21,282 nt of DNA from Chromera velia (Eukaryota > Sar > Chromeraceae). This document shows positions 9,004 through 19,178 of this stretch, piece after piece; position 1 is the stretch's first letter; every line of letters starts with the position of its first letter. The translations under genes were made by a program, and so were the position numbers. The DNA is taken from contig JAHBMJ010002207.1 in NCBI GenBank assembly GCA_018398765.1, positions 1 to 21,282 on the forward strand. Reading direction: 5' to 3'. Below the pieces are notes generated by a model. It made no database searches and was not told the origin of the DNA. It saw only the letters and a program-made list of their open reading frames with translations.

Positions 9004-12000
9004 ACTTCTTTCCTTCATTCTTTACTTCTTTCTGTGTGATATCTGCTCCCCATCCCCCTCCTCGCTCACGTGACTGCAGACCGCAGACAGGACAGGCACG
9101 AGCTCGATGTCAGTCAGTAAGCTACATCCATTGCCTCCATCCATCCATCCATCCATGTCGTTATGAAGTGGCTATCTGGGCACGCACAGAAGTACACTTT
9201 GAGTTTGGAAAGTAGCCGAGCGACATGTGTGCAAAGAGAGCATTTTCGAAACACAGAACAAAACAGCAAGCAAGCTGCCAGACGGACGATACGAAAGGAA
9301 AAAGCCGGCAATAGGATGAGGGCGGGCACCTTTGGCTTAATTTGCACGAGAATCGAGTGACCGTCACGCACCGTCCCTGCAGAAGTTTTTGCTTTCTTCC
9401 CTTCTGGGCACACAAGCGTGACTTTGTCTCTCTTTCTTTGTCCTACTGCGAGTTCGTTCTCTGCGCGTTGCATCTCTCTCCGCCTCTACCCCCCCCTCTC
9501 CTTCCGGTTCCCTCTCTGTCTCTGTGCGTGAGAGAGAGAGAGAGAGAGATGTTTGCGTGTCTTTGTGCTCCGTTGCATTGACTCAGCGACTGCATGGTTG
9601 AATATGTGCATGAACACAATCAATCACTGTGCAGGCTGTACCGGCCTCAGCTGTGTCAGTTCCTTTTCCCCTCTCCCTCTTCCTCTTCCTCTTCCTCCTC
9701 CGAGGAAGACGAGGGACATCCTGCATGGGCCCTTGGCAGGAACAAGCGACACAAGAAGCAGCAGAGGCAGAGACAGAGAAACAAGCAGAAAGGGGAGAGG
9801 AGCAGAGAACGCATCCCAAAGCCCAGAAGACCAGTGACGGACTGTCCGTTCAGACATGCCTGTCCGTTCGCGCACTCAAGGGAGGAACAGATGTATCACC
9901 CACTGATGTACAAACAGGTTGGTACGGTCGGAAGGGGGGGCGGGAGTGTTGTAGGGCATGCGAAGAAAGAGAGAGCGAGCGGAAGTCTCTTTGTCTGTCT
10001 TTCTGATATTCACGCAATCGAAACGGCCTCCCTCCGTCCATGGAGGCGTGCAAGGTAGGCCCTCACTCGATCTCTGCATGTCTGTCCCTAGGGCTTTCCT
10101 TCCGCTCTCTTCCTGGCGCAAAGATGCACCACCACACCCAGATCGGATGATGCTGGCTTTCTCTCTGTCTTCAAAATCTCTCAGACACATGCACTTCTTT
10201 CTGCACATTCATTCATCTGCACGCACCCACACGGCCTGTGTTGCATGCACGACCTTGATTGCTCGATTGACTTGACACTCTTTCTTTCCTTTCCGGACCT
10301 CCCTCCCTGTCTCCCTTCCCTTCCTGACGACCTGCAGGTCCTTTGTGAAATCCACCGACAGAGGCCGGGCTCCTGTGTGCGAACGTACTGTCCGCTTGCG
10401 CACAGTGCGGAGGAGACGGCAGAGCGCGTGAAGACGACGGTTGTCGACTTGAAGTCGCCTTCCTTCCTGTTTCCAATCGGTGGTCATCAGAGCAACCAGC
10501 AAGGAGCGCATGCTCCGAACCCGTCTGGAGGAGGAGACGGTGGTCTCGACTCGGAAGGTGGGAGTGCCACTGTGCGGGTATTGACTTCTGGAGGGGTCGG
10601 GGGTGCGTACCCTCCCCCCGAAGGGATTCTGCTCCTCTCACTCAGGCGTCGTTCAAAGAAGAAAGGGGCAGAGCAAAACGCACAGGCAGTGATGGCAGCT
10701 GCCCAGACTTGTGCTCTGCCCCCGCTGTACACTGGGGCGGATGAAGCGGATGCTCATATGGTTCAGCGATGGGCCGAGAAGCGTCGGCAGGGGAGGGAAA
10801 GGGCTGCTCTGAGCAGATTGAGTGGGGCTTCCGCTAGTTCCGCCAAGACGGCTGCTCAGGAAAAGCCTGTCTTCTTAGAGAAGCGCCTTCTGTCATGCGG
10901 TCGCCCCCCCTCCGCTGAGTGCTCACCTGGAAGAGCAGCCTGGGGGGGAGCCTGTTCTCCTTATTCGTTTGAATTGAGTGAACCCAGGACCGGGCAGCAG
11001 AGAGAATTTGAAAACGAAACTCTTGCAGTGACCTTCGGGTCTGCCCGACAGCGCCTGCAGCAAGGGCAGGTAACGCCTGTTGCTTCCACTTGTCAGCGTC
11101 TGCTGCCCACTTCCCTTCCTCTCCCCCCCACAGAGCATCGGTGGAACAGAACGGGCGCAGAAAGAGAAAGCCCCCCACACCGCACAAAGGATACCACGAG
11201 GACTAGTGAGGGGCAGGAAGGGGAGGTTGCTTCAAGCAAGACGGACAGGAGGGAGACTGAGACAGTCCCGGACCTCTCGTCTGACTTAGACCTGGACTTC
11301 CTCACAAATCAGCGCGATCGCCTCCTGTCTGCTGAGAGTCTGTCCCCGACGAGGAGCAAAATAGAGGACCCCGACATCCCCCCCCCCCCTTTGCCTTTGC
11401 CATCTTTCTCCCACTTTCCTCTTGCCAACAGTAGCAGCAGCAGCAGAAACGGGAACAGGAACACACACCTAATTGTGCCTGACTGGACTGCTCTTCCTCT
11501 TCCTTCCTCCCCGTCCCCCCCGACTTCTGCAGAACCGCACCTGCCTCCTCATCAAAATTTTGGACATCGTGGGGAAGGGGGGGGAGGGGTCCCCTTGCCA
11601 GGAGGGTGGGGATTGCCTCCTCTTCCTCATCCACCAGGACCTTGGGGGGTTGCAGCAGCGACACAACCCTCCGCCTCTTCTGGCGTCTCTTCTTACGTAG
11701 CAGCACCCATAGTCCCCCTCCCCTTTTCCCAAAGGGCCCCTGCAATGTTCTTTCCCTTTTCGCAAAGGGCCCCGGCATTCCCTTACCAGTCTTTGCAGAG
11801 GGCCCCTGTCTCCCTTGCACCCTCCCGAGTCCCCTCTGAGCAGACAGTAGTCCCCGGGGCCCCCCCATCGCGTCCTCTCTCTGGTGTACACCCTCACGCC
11901 GCCGCCCCAGTCTTAGAGGGGGATCATGCAGGTGTGGCCATGGGAGAGGAAGAGGGATCTGCAGAGACAGAGCGCGAGTCTCAGGAAACGGCCGCACCAA

Positions 12001-14862
12001 TCGAAAGCCTTTCTGAGAACGTCTCAGCCGTTTTGAGTCCTCCTCAGGCTGTCTCTGACGAGAGAGAGAGGAACGGAGGTTCTCAGGGTGTGCAACTGGA
12101 GGAGAGGGAGAGGGAGAGGGAGAGGAGGGGACAGCAAGATCCCCCCCATGGATTCATACAGCAGAGACCTCATAGGCTTCCGTTTTTGTCAAGTGACTCT
12201 CTCCCTTCTTCCACCCCCTCTCAGTTCCGCCTCCCCGTGCTTCCTGTGGGTGGTGAGGCTGTCGGAGGATGTCGGGGGATCATGGATCCAGGAGAGAATC
12301 GAAGCACACGATCGACAATCTCACAGCAGCAGAATCAGTCACTGAGAGCCGGGATGGAGACACGTTCTCATGAGTTGAGACACCCTTTCTTTCCCCTTCC
12401 TGTTCCTCCCGTGCATTCCAACGAGCCATCCACTGAGGCTTTCTATTCTCCTTCTCCTTCTGCCCCTGCACCTTCCGTCTCCTGGGAGGGAAATCCGGTT
12501 TCCGCTGCCTCGTCCTTCACAGGGGCACTCAGTTCGAGGGAAGCGTTTGGCACAGAAGGAGAACGGACTGCAGCTCTGCAGCCCTCAGGAGGGACACGGC
12601 CTCCGTTCCCATCTCCGTCTGCGTCTCCCAGAGTACCATCCGATAAATCTGTTCATGTCAACCGCATCACAGCCGAACGGAGACGCATGCCGTCAAGAGG
12701 ACAGCAGCTCACTAACACAGCAACAAGGGCAAGAGAAGAGGAAGGTGGGTCCAGGGAGACGCCTCTGCCCCCCCTCCCAAGGCCTCTGCCGCCCCGCCCC
12801 ACTGCACTGGAGACGGCAGTGGCAGAGACTGTCCAGGAGACGGATTCTGTCTCCGGAGACACTCCCGGCCTGTGCCGAGGAGGTGTCGGTGCAGATGCTG
12901 TAAGTGCAACCGCAAGTACCCATCCCGGCACAGGTACTGGTAGAGCCTCTGGCAACGGCCTTTCCTTTTCCTGTGTTGAGTGGGGGGGGAGCAGAGAGGT
13001 GCAGAGGCACAACGAGTCTTCCTCGCCCCCCCCCCGCTTCCCTCATGATGTACCCGGAAGTGCCATCCAAAGTCCATCATACCGCCCCCCCCTCCCTTCG
13101 GGTCTACCAGGCCTCACAGCTGTAAGACCTCCAAGCCACTCCCCTCAGCTCCCCTCACACCCCTTCACTCAAGAGACTCACAGGCCGACCCAACAAGGCC
13201 GCCCCCCCTATCCCTCTGAGGAGAGAGAGAAAAGCGGACAGCAGTCATCCCGTCTTCACAGATCTCTCCCAAATGCCGAGCACTCACCAGCGAGAGGTTT
13301 GACCTCAGAGAAGTCTCTCTGGGCTTCTTCAAACTCGCACCTGGTCGAGTCCCTGTCCCTGTCGGGCTCCCCTGCGCCTCCACAGATTCAAGGAGGCGGC
13401 GCCATCCTCCAACAGCAGCAGCAGCAGCACGTGGAGCAGGAGGAGGAGGAGGGAGGGATTGGAGTCTGGGGACCTGGATCGATTCTGATCTCCTCTGCTT
13501 TGCCTTCTAGAGAGGCGGACCCCATTTCTGTGTCCGCGTCTGCTTCCTCCATGGGAATTTCCCCTGTGGAGACAGAAGTTGTGGAGACGCACAGCCGGTC
13601 TCTACCGTTTCGTGCTCAAATTCCGCCTCAGGACCACAGACAGGGAGCGAAAAAGACGGGACTCGCTTGCCCCCCCAGGGCCTCACTGTGCGTAGTGGAT
13701 GTGCCCCTCCATGACGGTGCATTGGTTGCGTGTCTAGCTGACTCTCTGACTCGGCTGGTCGGTGTGGACGCAGGCAGCCTCCTGCACAGACACTTGAAAA
13801 AAGAGGTAGAGCAGCAGAGTGAGCCCAAATGCACACTTGAGGGCGAACAGAGGCCCTCTTCCTCTTCCACCCCCCGAAAGAGCAGAGTCAGACTTGCGAC
13901 TCTGCCCGGGCTCTGTGGAGAAATGTGCAGCACCCACGCGCCAAGGGTGGAGGCGGGAATTTTCCCCCCTATCGTGAATGTGACGGTCAGGAGCCACAAG
14001 GCTCATGGAGGGGGGGGTTATAGGTTTCGGACCCAAGTCGCCGCCGAATTGGATTTCTCCTCCTTTTCCCCCCCTTGCATCTCGTCTCTCCGCCTTCTGA
14101 AGAACGAACTCCCCCAGAACAGACCCAACAACACAGTTCCCCCCGCATCATCTGACCTGTCTCTGTTTGCCCCTTGGAGAGACGAATGGGGGCTGGATGA
14201 GGTGCTGCGTCACGGTATGTATCTGGAAGGTCGCCAGCAGGCGGGGGGTGTCGTGTCCCTCAGCCCCCGTGATGCCGCGCTATGGCTGGCGGGAAAAGGC
14301 AACGGGAATCCATCTGAGTGCAGCGAGAGAGAGGGAGGGGGTGCTTCCCTTGTGGAGGGGCTGATCGGGCTGCTGGTGGCTCTGCTGAAGTTCCTCGTTG
14401 AGCTGCAAGCACGCAACAAAATCCTAGCGCCCCTCCCTAAGGCTCCCTCTTTTGTGCTCAGCCTGACAAAGACGGAAGGGGGCAGGGAGATGAACGATGA
14501 AGGAAACCCTGATGCGGCAGCAGACAGGGGGCAGGGAAACAAAGGAGGACATGGAGGAAAAGGAGTTTGTGGCCATGTCTCTCTGCACTTCGATGTGAGT
14601 TCGTTCTTCCTCAGTGAGTGCCTTTCTGTTTGTTGTTCCCTGCATGGCGCGCATTTTTCACCAACCACTGCAGCTGCTGTAGTCTATCCTTTGGCTGGCA
14701 TTATCTCGATCGCGCTTCATCCTGCGTCCTTCGTCAAATTGTATGTGGAGTCGTTCTGAACATGCATGCACCCAGATAGACGATCGAGTGGATGTGAAAC
14801 AAAGAATGGATTGTCTGTTGCACGCACAGAAAACTAGATCTGTGTGTGCGCGTCCATGTGCA

Positions 14863-14898
<36 letters not shown>

Positions 14899-17530
14899 GG
14901 CTTACTCCTCTCCCCCCTGTTTCCCTTCCCCCCCAATTCCCCATCCCATGCATTCACGCAGCCATGTAGCATCAGTGCTGCCACAGTCGAGCTCTGGACG
15001 GCCGAGGCTGCGACGGGATTCTGCTCCTCTTCCTCTTGGTCCGATCCCGATGATGACTCTCTCGATCCTCCTCCTGGGGGTGAAGCACAACGAGAGAGAG
15101 GAAGAGGAAGAGAGACGGTCTCGTGGGGCATCTCTGAGGAGACGCGCAGGGCCTTGGTGCGACAGCTGAGGAGACGGCTCCTTCGACCGGAGGGAGAAAG
15201 GGAGTCCGAAGTTGATCCTCCGGTCAGTCAGCCCACATCTTTTCTTCTGTCTTTTTTGGCGGGTGATTGTGTACGTCTTCGTTTCTGCCTCTCTCTCCTC
15301 TCCTCTCTTTCTTTGGCACAGAAGAAGAATTGTCGGAGGAAGGTAGCAAATTTGCTCTTCAACGCAGCCCGATGGGGGGTCCAGTCCCTATCCTTGGTTC
15401 TTCTTCGTATGGTGTGGGGGTTTGACTGTTCACTCGCGTTTTTTGAAGGTTCGTTTTCGTATGATTCATTCATTTTGTCTTGCCTTCCCTTGTCCGCCAC
15501 CCCTTTCCTCTCTTCGCAGACTTTCCCCTCGGTAGCAGAGGCGAGAGGTGTAGACCAAGAGAGTGCATCTGTATCTGTGCGGTCTGTCCGGTCTTCTCTT
15601 TGTGGGTGTGAGTGGTGGAGCCCGGCTCTGAAAACCCGAGTGCGCCTGATGAAGGAGATGGTCGAGAAGGGATTGCCCGAGCTCAGGAATGGAGCTGCGT
15701 TCTCCCAGTGCCAGCAGACACAGTCGGGGGCACTGGGGACAAGGCGGGGAAGTAATTCGGGTGCTGCAGGGCCGAGACGGCGACTCCCCTATTCATCGGG
15801 GGGGCGTTCGGAGATGAAGCAGACAGAACTCGAGGAGCAGTGTCGGCTGTTGTACCGTCGATTCAACACTTGGGCTTGTGTGGGCCTCTGTCGGGACGTT
15901 CTCTGTCTCTCTCTGGCGTCCTCTGAAGAGTCGGGGGCAGAAAAGATGGAAAGAGGGATAGCGATTCCGCCCGACCGAAGTCAAGTGATGTTGGACGAGG
16001 GTCATGGGAAATCGTCGAGAGCTGGAAAGGGGAGCAGAGGGAAGGAAACGGGAGAGGCTCGGCAAACGGTGGACGAAGTGACTCGATCTGTTTTGACTTG
16101 GCTTCCAAGGGTGGGTGGGTGGGGAGGGGAGAGGTGGGTGAAGAGTGTCTGTTTGCATGAATCGTTGTGCCTCCATCTTTGAATCTTCTCTGGAATTCCC
16201 CCCCCCCTGTTTTCTTGGGCCCGTTGGTTTGCTCTACTTGCTCCAAGGGTATGAAATTAGCTTTTCTGGGTCCCGGTACGTCCCAGAAGGGAGAGGGTAT
16301 TTTTGCCTACGTGTCTGCAGCTTCTCTTTTCTCTTGTGCATGGATAAAACTCTGTGAGGCTTTTTGTTTAGGTATTTGATGAAGTGTGCTCCTGCGTTGC
16401 CTGTGTGACTGAATGCAAGACTACCGTGTTGGTGCGTGCAGGGAGGTTTTGAAGAGTCTTTGTGGAAGCACTTCCTCGGAACGCTTCTCGAAAATGAGCA
16501 GCAGAATGAGGAGGCCAGGAGGCAGATAGTTGGGGGGCCCCATCTCGTCAGCAGCTGTGTGAGTGCCTTCACGCTCCTTCACCATCCCATCTTCTGGTCT
16601 GCCTCGTCTTCTTCAACCGAAGCAGAGGACCGACCGCTGAATGTTCTGAGGGGGTGCGTGATGACAGCAGGGTTTTGGCGGGACGGAGAGGAGGGAGAAG
16701 AAGAAAAAGAGGAAGGCTCCAAAGGGACAGAAACAGACCAAGAAGAAAGCAAATGGGGGCAGAGTGCGAAGGAGAGAACGCCATTCAGAGATACTGGAAA
16801 AGAGGAAAAGGTCATAGAGGGGAGAACGAAACACGTGGTAGAGCAGGAAGAAGAGTCAAAGAAATGGTATGAGATGGTCATCAGTCCCCAGAGCACAAAG
16901 TGGCCAGACTTCAAAGAACACCTGTGTAGAATCGTCCTCACGTCTTCTTCTGCCCATTCTGTCCGATCCAGCTTCGGGTCCCCTTTTCTTTCTATGTCCT
17001 CCCTTTCTGTGCCCTTGTCTTTGGCTTGGATTGTCTCTGTTTTCGAGAGTTTTCTCCTCTCCCTTCCTGATGAAGAAGGAGAGCCGGACTCTGTGGAGCC
17101 TTGTTCGTTTTCGTCAGGAGAAGAAGGAAACCCTCCGCCGATCGGCCCCCATGTGAATGAGGCCGTCTCCTCATCATCCACCTCGAATAGGGGAAGGGGG
17201 GCTGAGAAGGAGACAGAGACAGAGATAGAGGCAGGGGATCATGGGGATGAAAGAGGGAACGGAGGCCTCCACCTAAACACCTCCCCAGCAGAGAGAAGGA
17301 CAAAGAGAGAGATCCGAAGTGCAGCTCCTACAGGTACGCCAGCAGACGATGTCTGTGTCCCTGTCCGTCTGAACTCTCATGCCATGATGCATGAACGTCG
17401 GTCGTCGGAAGCTTCCTCTCTGTTGATGGCAACGCGGGAGGAGACTCCCCACCTGGTCTTGTCTCTGTTCGACCGGTTTGCTTATGCGATGACTTCATCA
17501 CTTCAGCCAGAGACTGCGGACGGATTTTGA
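7415..17530 (+). CDS. Giant three-finger CCCH zinc-finger protein, alveolate type, proposed eight exons
   Basis: Probable RNA-binding protein of about 2,221 aa. Proposed exons are 7415-7532, 7966-8005, 8463-8505, 9651-9917, 10338-14594, 14962-15222, 15520-16110 and 16442-17530, with GT-AG introns and a continuous frame. Finger 1 is C40-X7-C48-X5-C54-X3-H58 (FRTKAC, AGKCTWQEK, CQFSH), built from three exons. Finger 2 uses C132-X5-C138-X3-H142 (CPFRHACPFAHSREE), with C69 the likely first ligand after a 62-residue Ser/Lys/Arg-rich insert. Finger 3 is C159-X9-C169-X4-C174-X3-H178. The linker YHPLMYKQ is typical of Unkempt-like and apicomplexan CCCH proteins. Residues from about 200 on are Ser/Pro/Gly-rich and disordered, with a poly-Q near 1180, a repeated QRAP motif near 617-648 and a hydrophobic stretch (LVEGLIGLLVALLKFLVEL) near 1492-1515. 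The start is the first ATG after an in-frame stop at 7388. The fingers are firm; the first acceptor of exon 4 and the joins after 14594 are less certain. Confidence 0.82.
8006..8462 (+). other. Intron 2 of the CCCH gene with (TTCC)n repeats
   Basis: The intron starts GTAAGT after GGAAAA and ends TGAATGCAG before the CQFSH exon. It carries two TTCC arrays, 8223-8268 and 8294-8320, both pyrimidine on the sense strand. The join is supported because it restores the third Cys and the His of finger 1 at exact CCCH spacing. Confidence 0.75.
8743..9002. repeat. Compound (TTTC)n-(CT)n-(GT)n microsatellite in CCCH intron 3
   Basis: About 130 bp of TTTC units is followed by CT runs (8871-8900 and 8940-8970) and then about 16 GT units (8970-9002). 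It lies in the 1,145-nt intron 8506-9650, which is much longer than the other introns, mainly because of this repeat and its flanks. All of it is pyrimidine-rich on the sense strand. The remainder of the intron (9003-9650) contains a CATC run at 9135-9157 and a GA run at 9530-9549; I found no convincing additional exon. Confidence 0.95.
14865..14894. repeat. (TG)n microsatellite in CCCH intron 5
   Basis: About 15 TG units in the proposed 367-nt intron 14595-14961. This intron starts GTGAGT after HFD and ends ATTCACGCAG. Without splicing, the large exon would read on to a stop at 14757-14759. Confidence 0.9.
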
Positions 17531-17612
17531 GTGAAGGAAAAGGGAGAAGGGTCTGAGAGTGAAAAAGTGAAACTCAAAAGAAAAAAAAGAAGCGAGGGAG
17601 AAATTTCTCGTG

Positions 17613-17622
17613 CTCTCTCTCT

Positions 17623-17680
<58 letters not shown>
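17613..17680. repeat. (CT)n microsatellite just after the CCCH stop codon
   Basis: About 68 bp of CT with two TTTC interruptions, beginning about 80 nt after the TGA at 17528-17530, so it probably lies in the 3' UTR. A (GA)n run at 17757-17781 on the same strand could pair with it in the transcript. Confidence 0.95.
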
Positions 17681-17682
<2 letters not shown>

Positions 17683-18457
17683 GGCTGCCTCTGTAGCTAT
17701 TCTTTCTTTGTTCTTTGTTCTGCTTGTGCTTTCTAGAAAGGTGGATGACGAAAAAGAGCGAGAGAGAGAGAGAGAGAGAGATGGCGGGTCAGTTTAATTT
17801 CGAATCAACCAGGGAGAAGAGAATGAACGGATAAATCTGTTGAAACGAAACGGAGCTGCTTGACGTACCGACCTTCTCTTTCTCGGTTTGAATGCCCGTA
17901 CATCCACAAATGAATGTGTGCTTCTTTCTGTTGAACGGTGCCTGCCGAATCCGCTGAATGGATGAATAAGGTGGAAGGAAGACAGGAAGGACGAGAGAGA
18001 AACCCTGGGGAAAGAGGCAAGACAGTCAGCGTGTATGCAGGAGGGCGGCTGGGGGGGGGAGGACACTTTTGAACCTTTCCTTTTGTCCTTTTTCTCTTTC
18101 TTTTTTTCTTTCTGTTTCGCTTTCTCTGATTAATTTTGTGTCTGTGTCTCTCCAGTATTGAGTCGAACTTCAGCCTTCTTCAACCTCAGCCAGTCTGTTT
18201 TGTTCCTCCCCTAGGGGCATGACCTCCCCTTTGGTGGTCTTTGGAATGCCTCCCCCCCCCTGTGTGTAATTTCGATCGCTCAATCATCGGAAGAGCCCGA
18301 CCGACCATTGGTTCGGTTTGTTTTTTGTTCTTTGTTTGTGGTCTGTTGGAGTCTCGCGTATCAGTATTTTTCGTGTATGGGCTTTTGGTTGGATGCTGGC
18401 GCTGGTGATGGGCTTCTTCCGTCAATCCATCAATCGATTTACCTCCCTTGCCTTTCC

Positions 18458-18486
18458 TTCCCTTGAAAACAAAAAATACAAGGGAA
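18458..18486. repeat. Short inverted repeat with A-rich loop
   Basis: TTCCCTTG (18458-18465) and CAAGGGAA (18479-18486) are perfect reverse complements around a 13-nt A-rich loop. It lies in non-coding DNA; no function is indicated. Confidence 0.5.
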
Positions 18487-18811
18487 AGAAGTGAACGAAG
18501 AAAACGAGGGACGAAGGAAAAAATGAGGAACGAGTGCAGGCAGGCACGCAGGCAGGCAGGGTCACTTCAGACCAACCACATGAAGAGAGCCATAAGAAGG
18601 ATGACCCTAGAAGTTCCAATTCATTCATTCATTCATTCGCTCAACCGCTCCCTCCTTTCGCCATTCTCTCCCTGGCCAGTTATCTGAAAGCATCAAACAG
18701 CGAGAGAACCGAAAGAAAGAGGGGCCTGCACCAGAGCCTCAACATACAAAAGTATCAACTTGAGTTCTTTCCTCCACCTGGAAGTTATTTATGTGTCCTT
18801 TTCTTTCTTTT

Positions 18812-18838
18812 TGTCTGTCTGTCTGTCTGTCTGTCTGT
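18812..18838. repeat. (GTCT)n microsatellite, first copy
   Basis: About six GTCT units. The same unit recurs at 19148-19178, and its complement (CAGA) is frequent in the R2 introns. Confidence 0.95.
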
Positions 18839-19143
18839 TTTTGCACCTTTTCATCAACGGACCCCTGGAAAAGGGGATGGGAGAGTTGGTACGTTGGGTC
18901 ATTGAGGTGGGAGAAAACAGAAAAAAAGAAAGACAGAAAGTGCTTTGTCAGAGATGAAAGACGTACTACATGGATCTTTACGTGATGAAACGCAGAAATA
19001 TTCCAAAAAAAGGAGAGCGACCACTGCACGGTCCTTTTACGTCAACCTTTCCGTTTCGTTTCCTCGTTCCTGACCTGCCTTTGTGTGAACGAAGAAGTGA
19101 TGCCCTTCCTTCCTTAATTCCTTCTTTCTGCCCCTCGGATGTG

Positions 19144-19147
<4 letters not shown>

Positions 19148-19178
<31 letters not shown>
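19148..19178. repeat. (GTCT)n microsatellite, second copy
   Basis: About seven perfect GTCT units in non-coding DNA, 310 bp after the first array. Confidence 0.95.

Noticed and set aside
8430-9215. Several long ORFs on both strands rich in Lys/Arg/Glu or Ser/Phe/Leu
   Set aside because: They are translations of the TTTC/CT/GT microsatellite, which is intronic in the CCCH gene.
10245-10337. First 31 codons of the large open frame as a separate start
   Set aside because: The frame enters the exon at a CAG acceptor (10335-10337), and splicing from 9917 completes finger 3 with the YHPLMYKQ linker, which is the family arrangement.
11070-11133. Intron-like stretch (GTAACG to CACAG, 64 nt) inside the large exon
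   Set aside because: Removing it shifts the frame to an early stop, while the unspliced frame stays open for over 1,400 codons.
15322-15342. 21-nt microexon (KKNCRRK) between proposed exons 6 and 7
   Set aside because: It is in phase and has AG/GT borders, but it would make introns of 99 and 177 nt, much shorter than the rest; a single 297-nt intron fits better. It remains possible.
16372-16431. Possible Cys-rich exon starting VFDEVCSCVACV
   Set aside because: It would leave a 10-nt intron before the next acceptor, and reading on leads to a stop.
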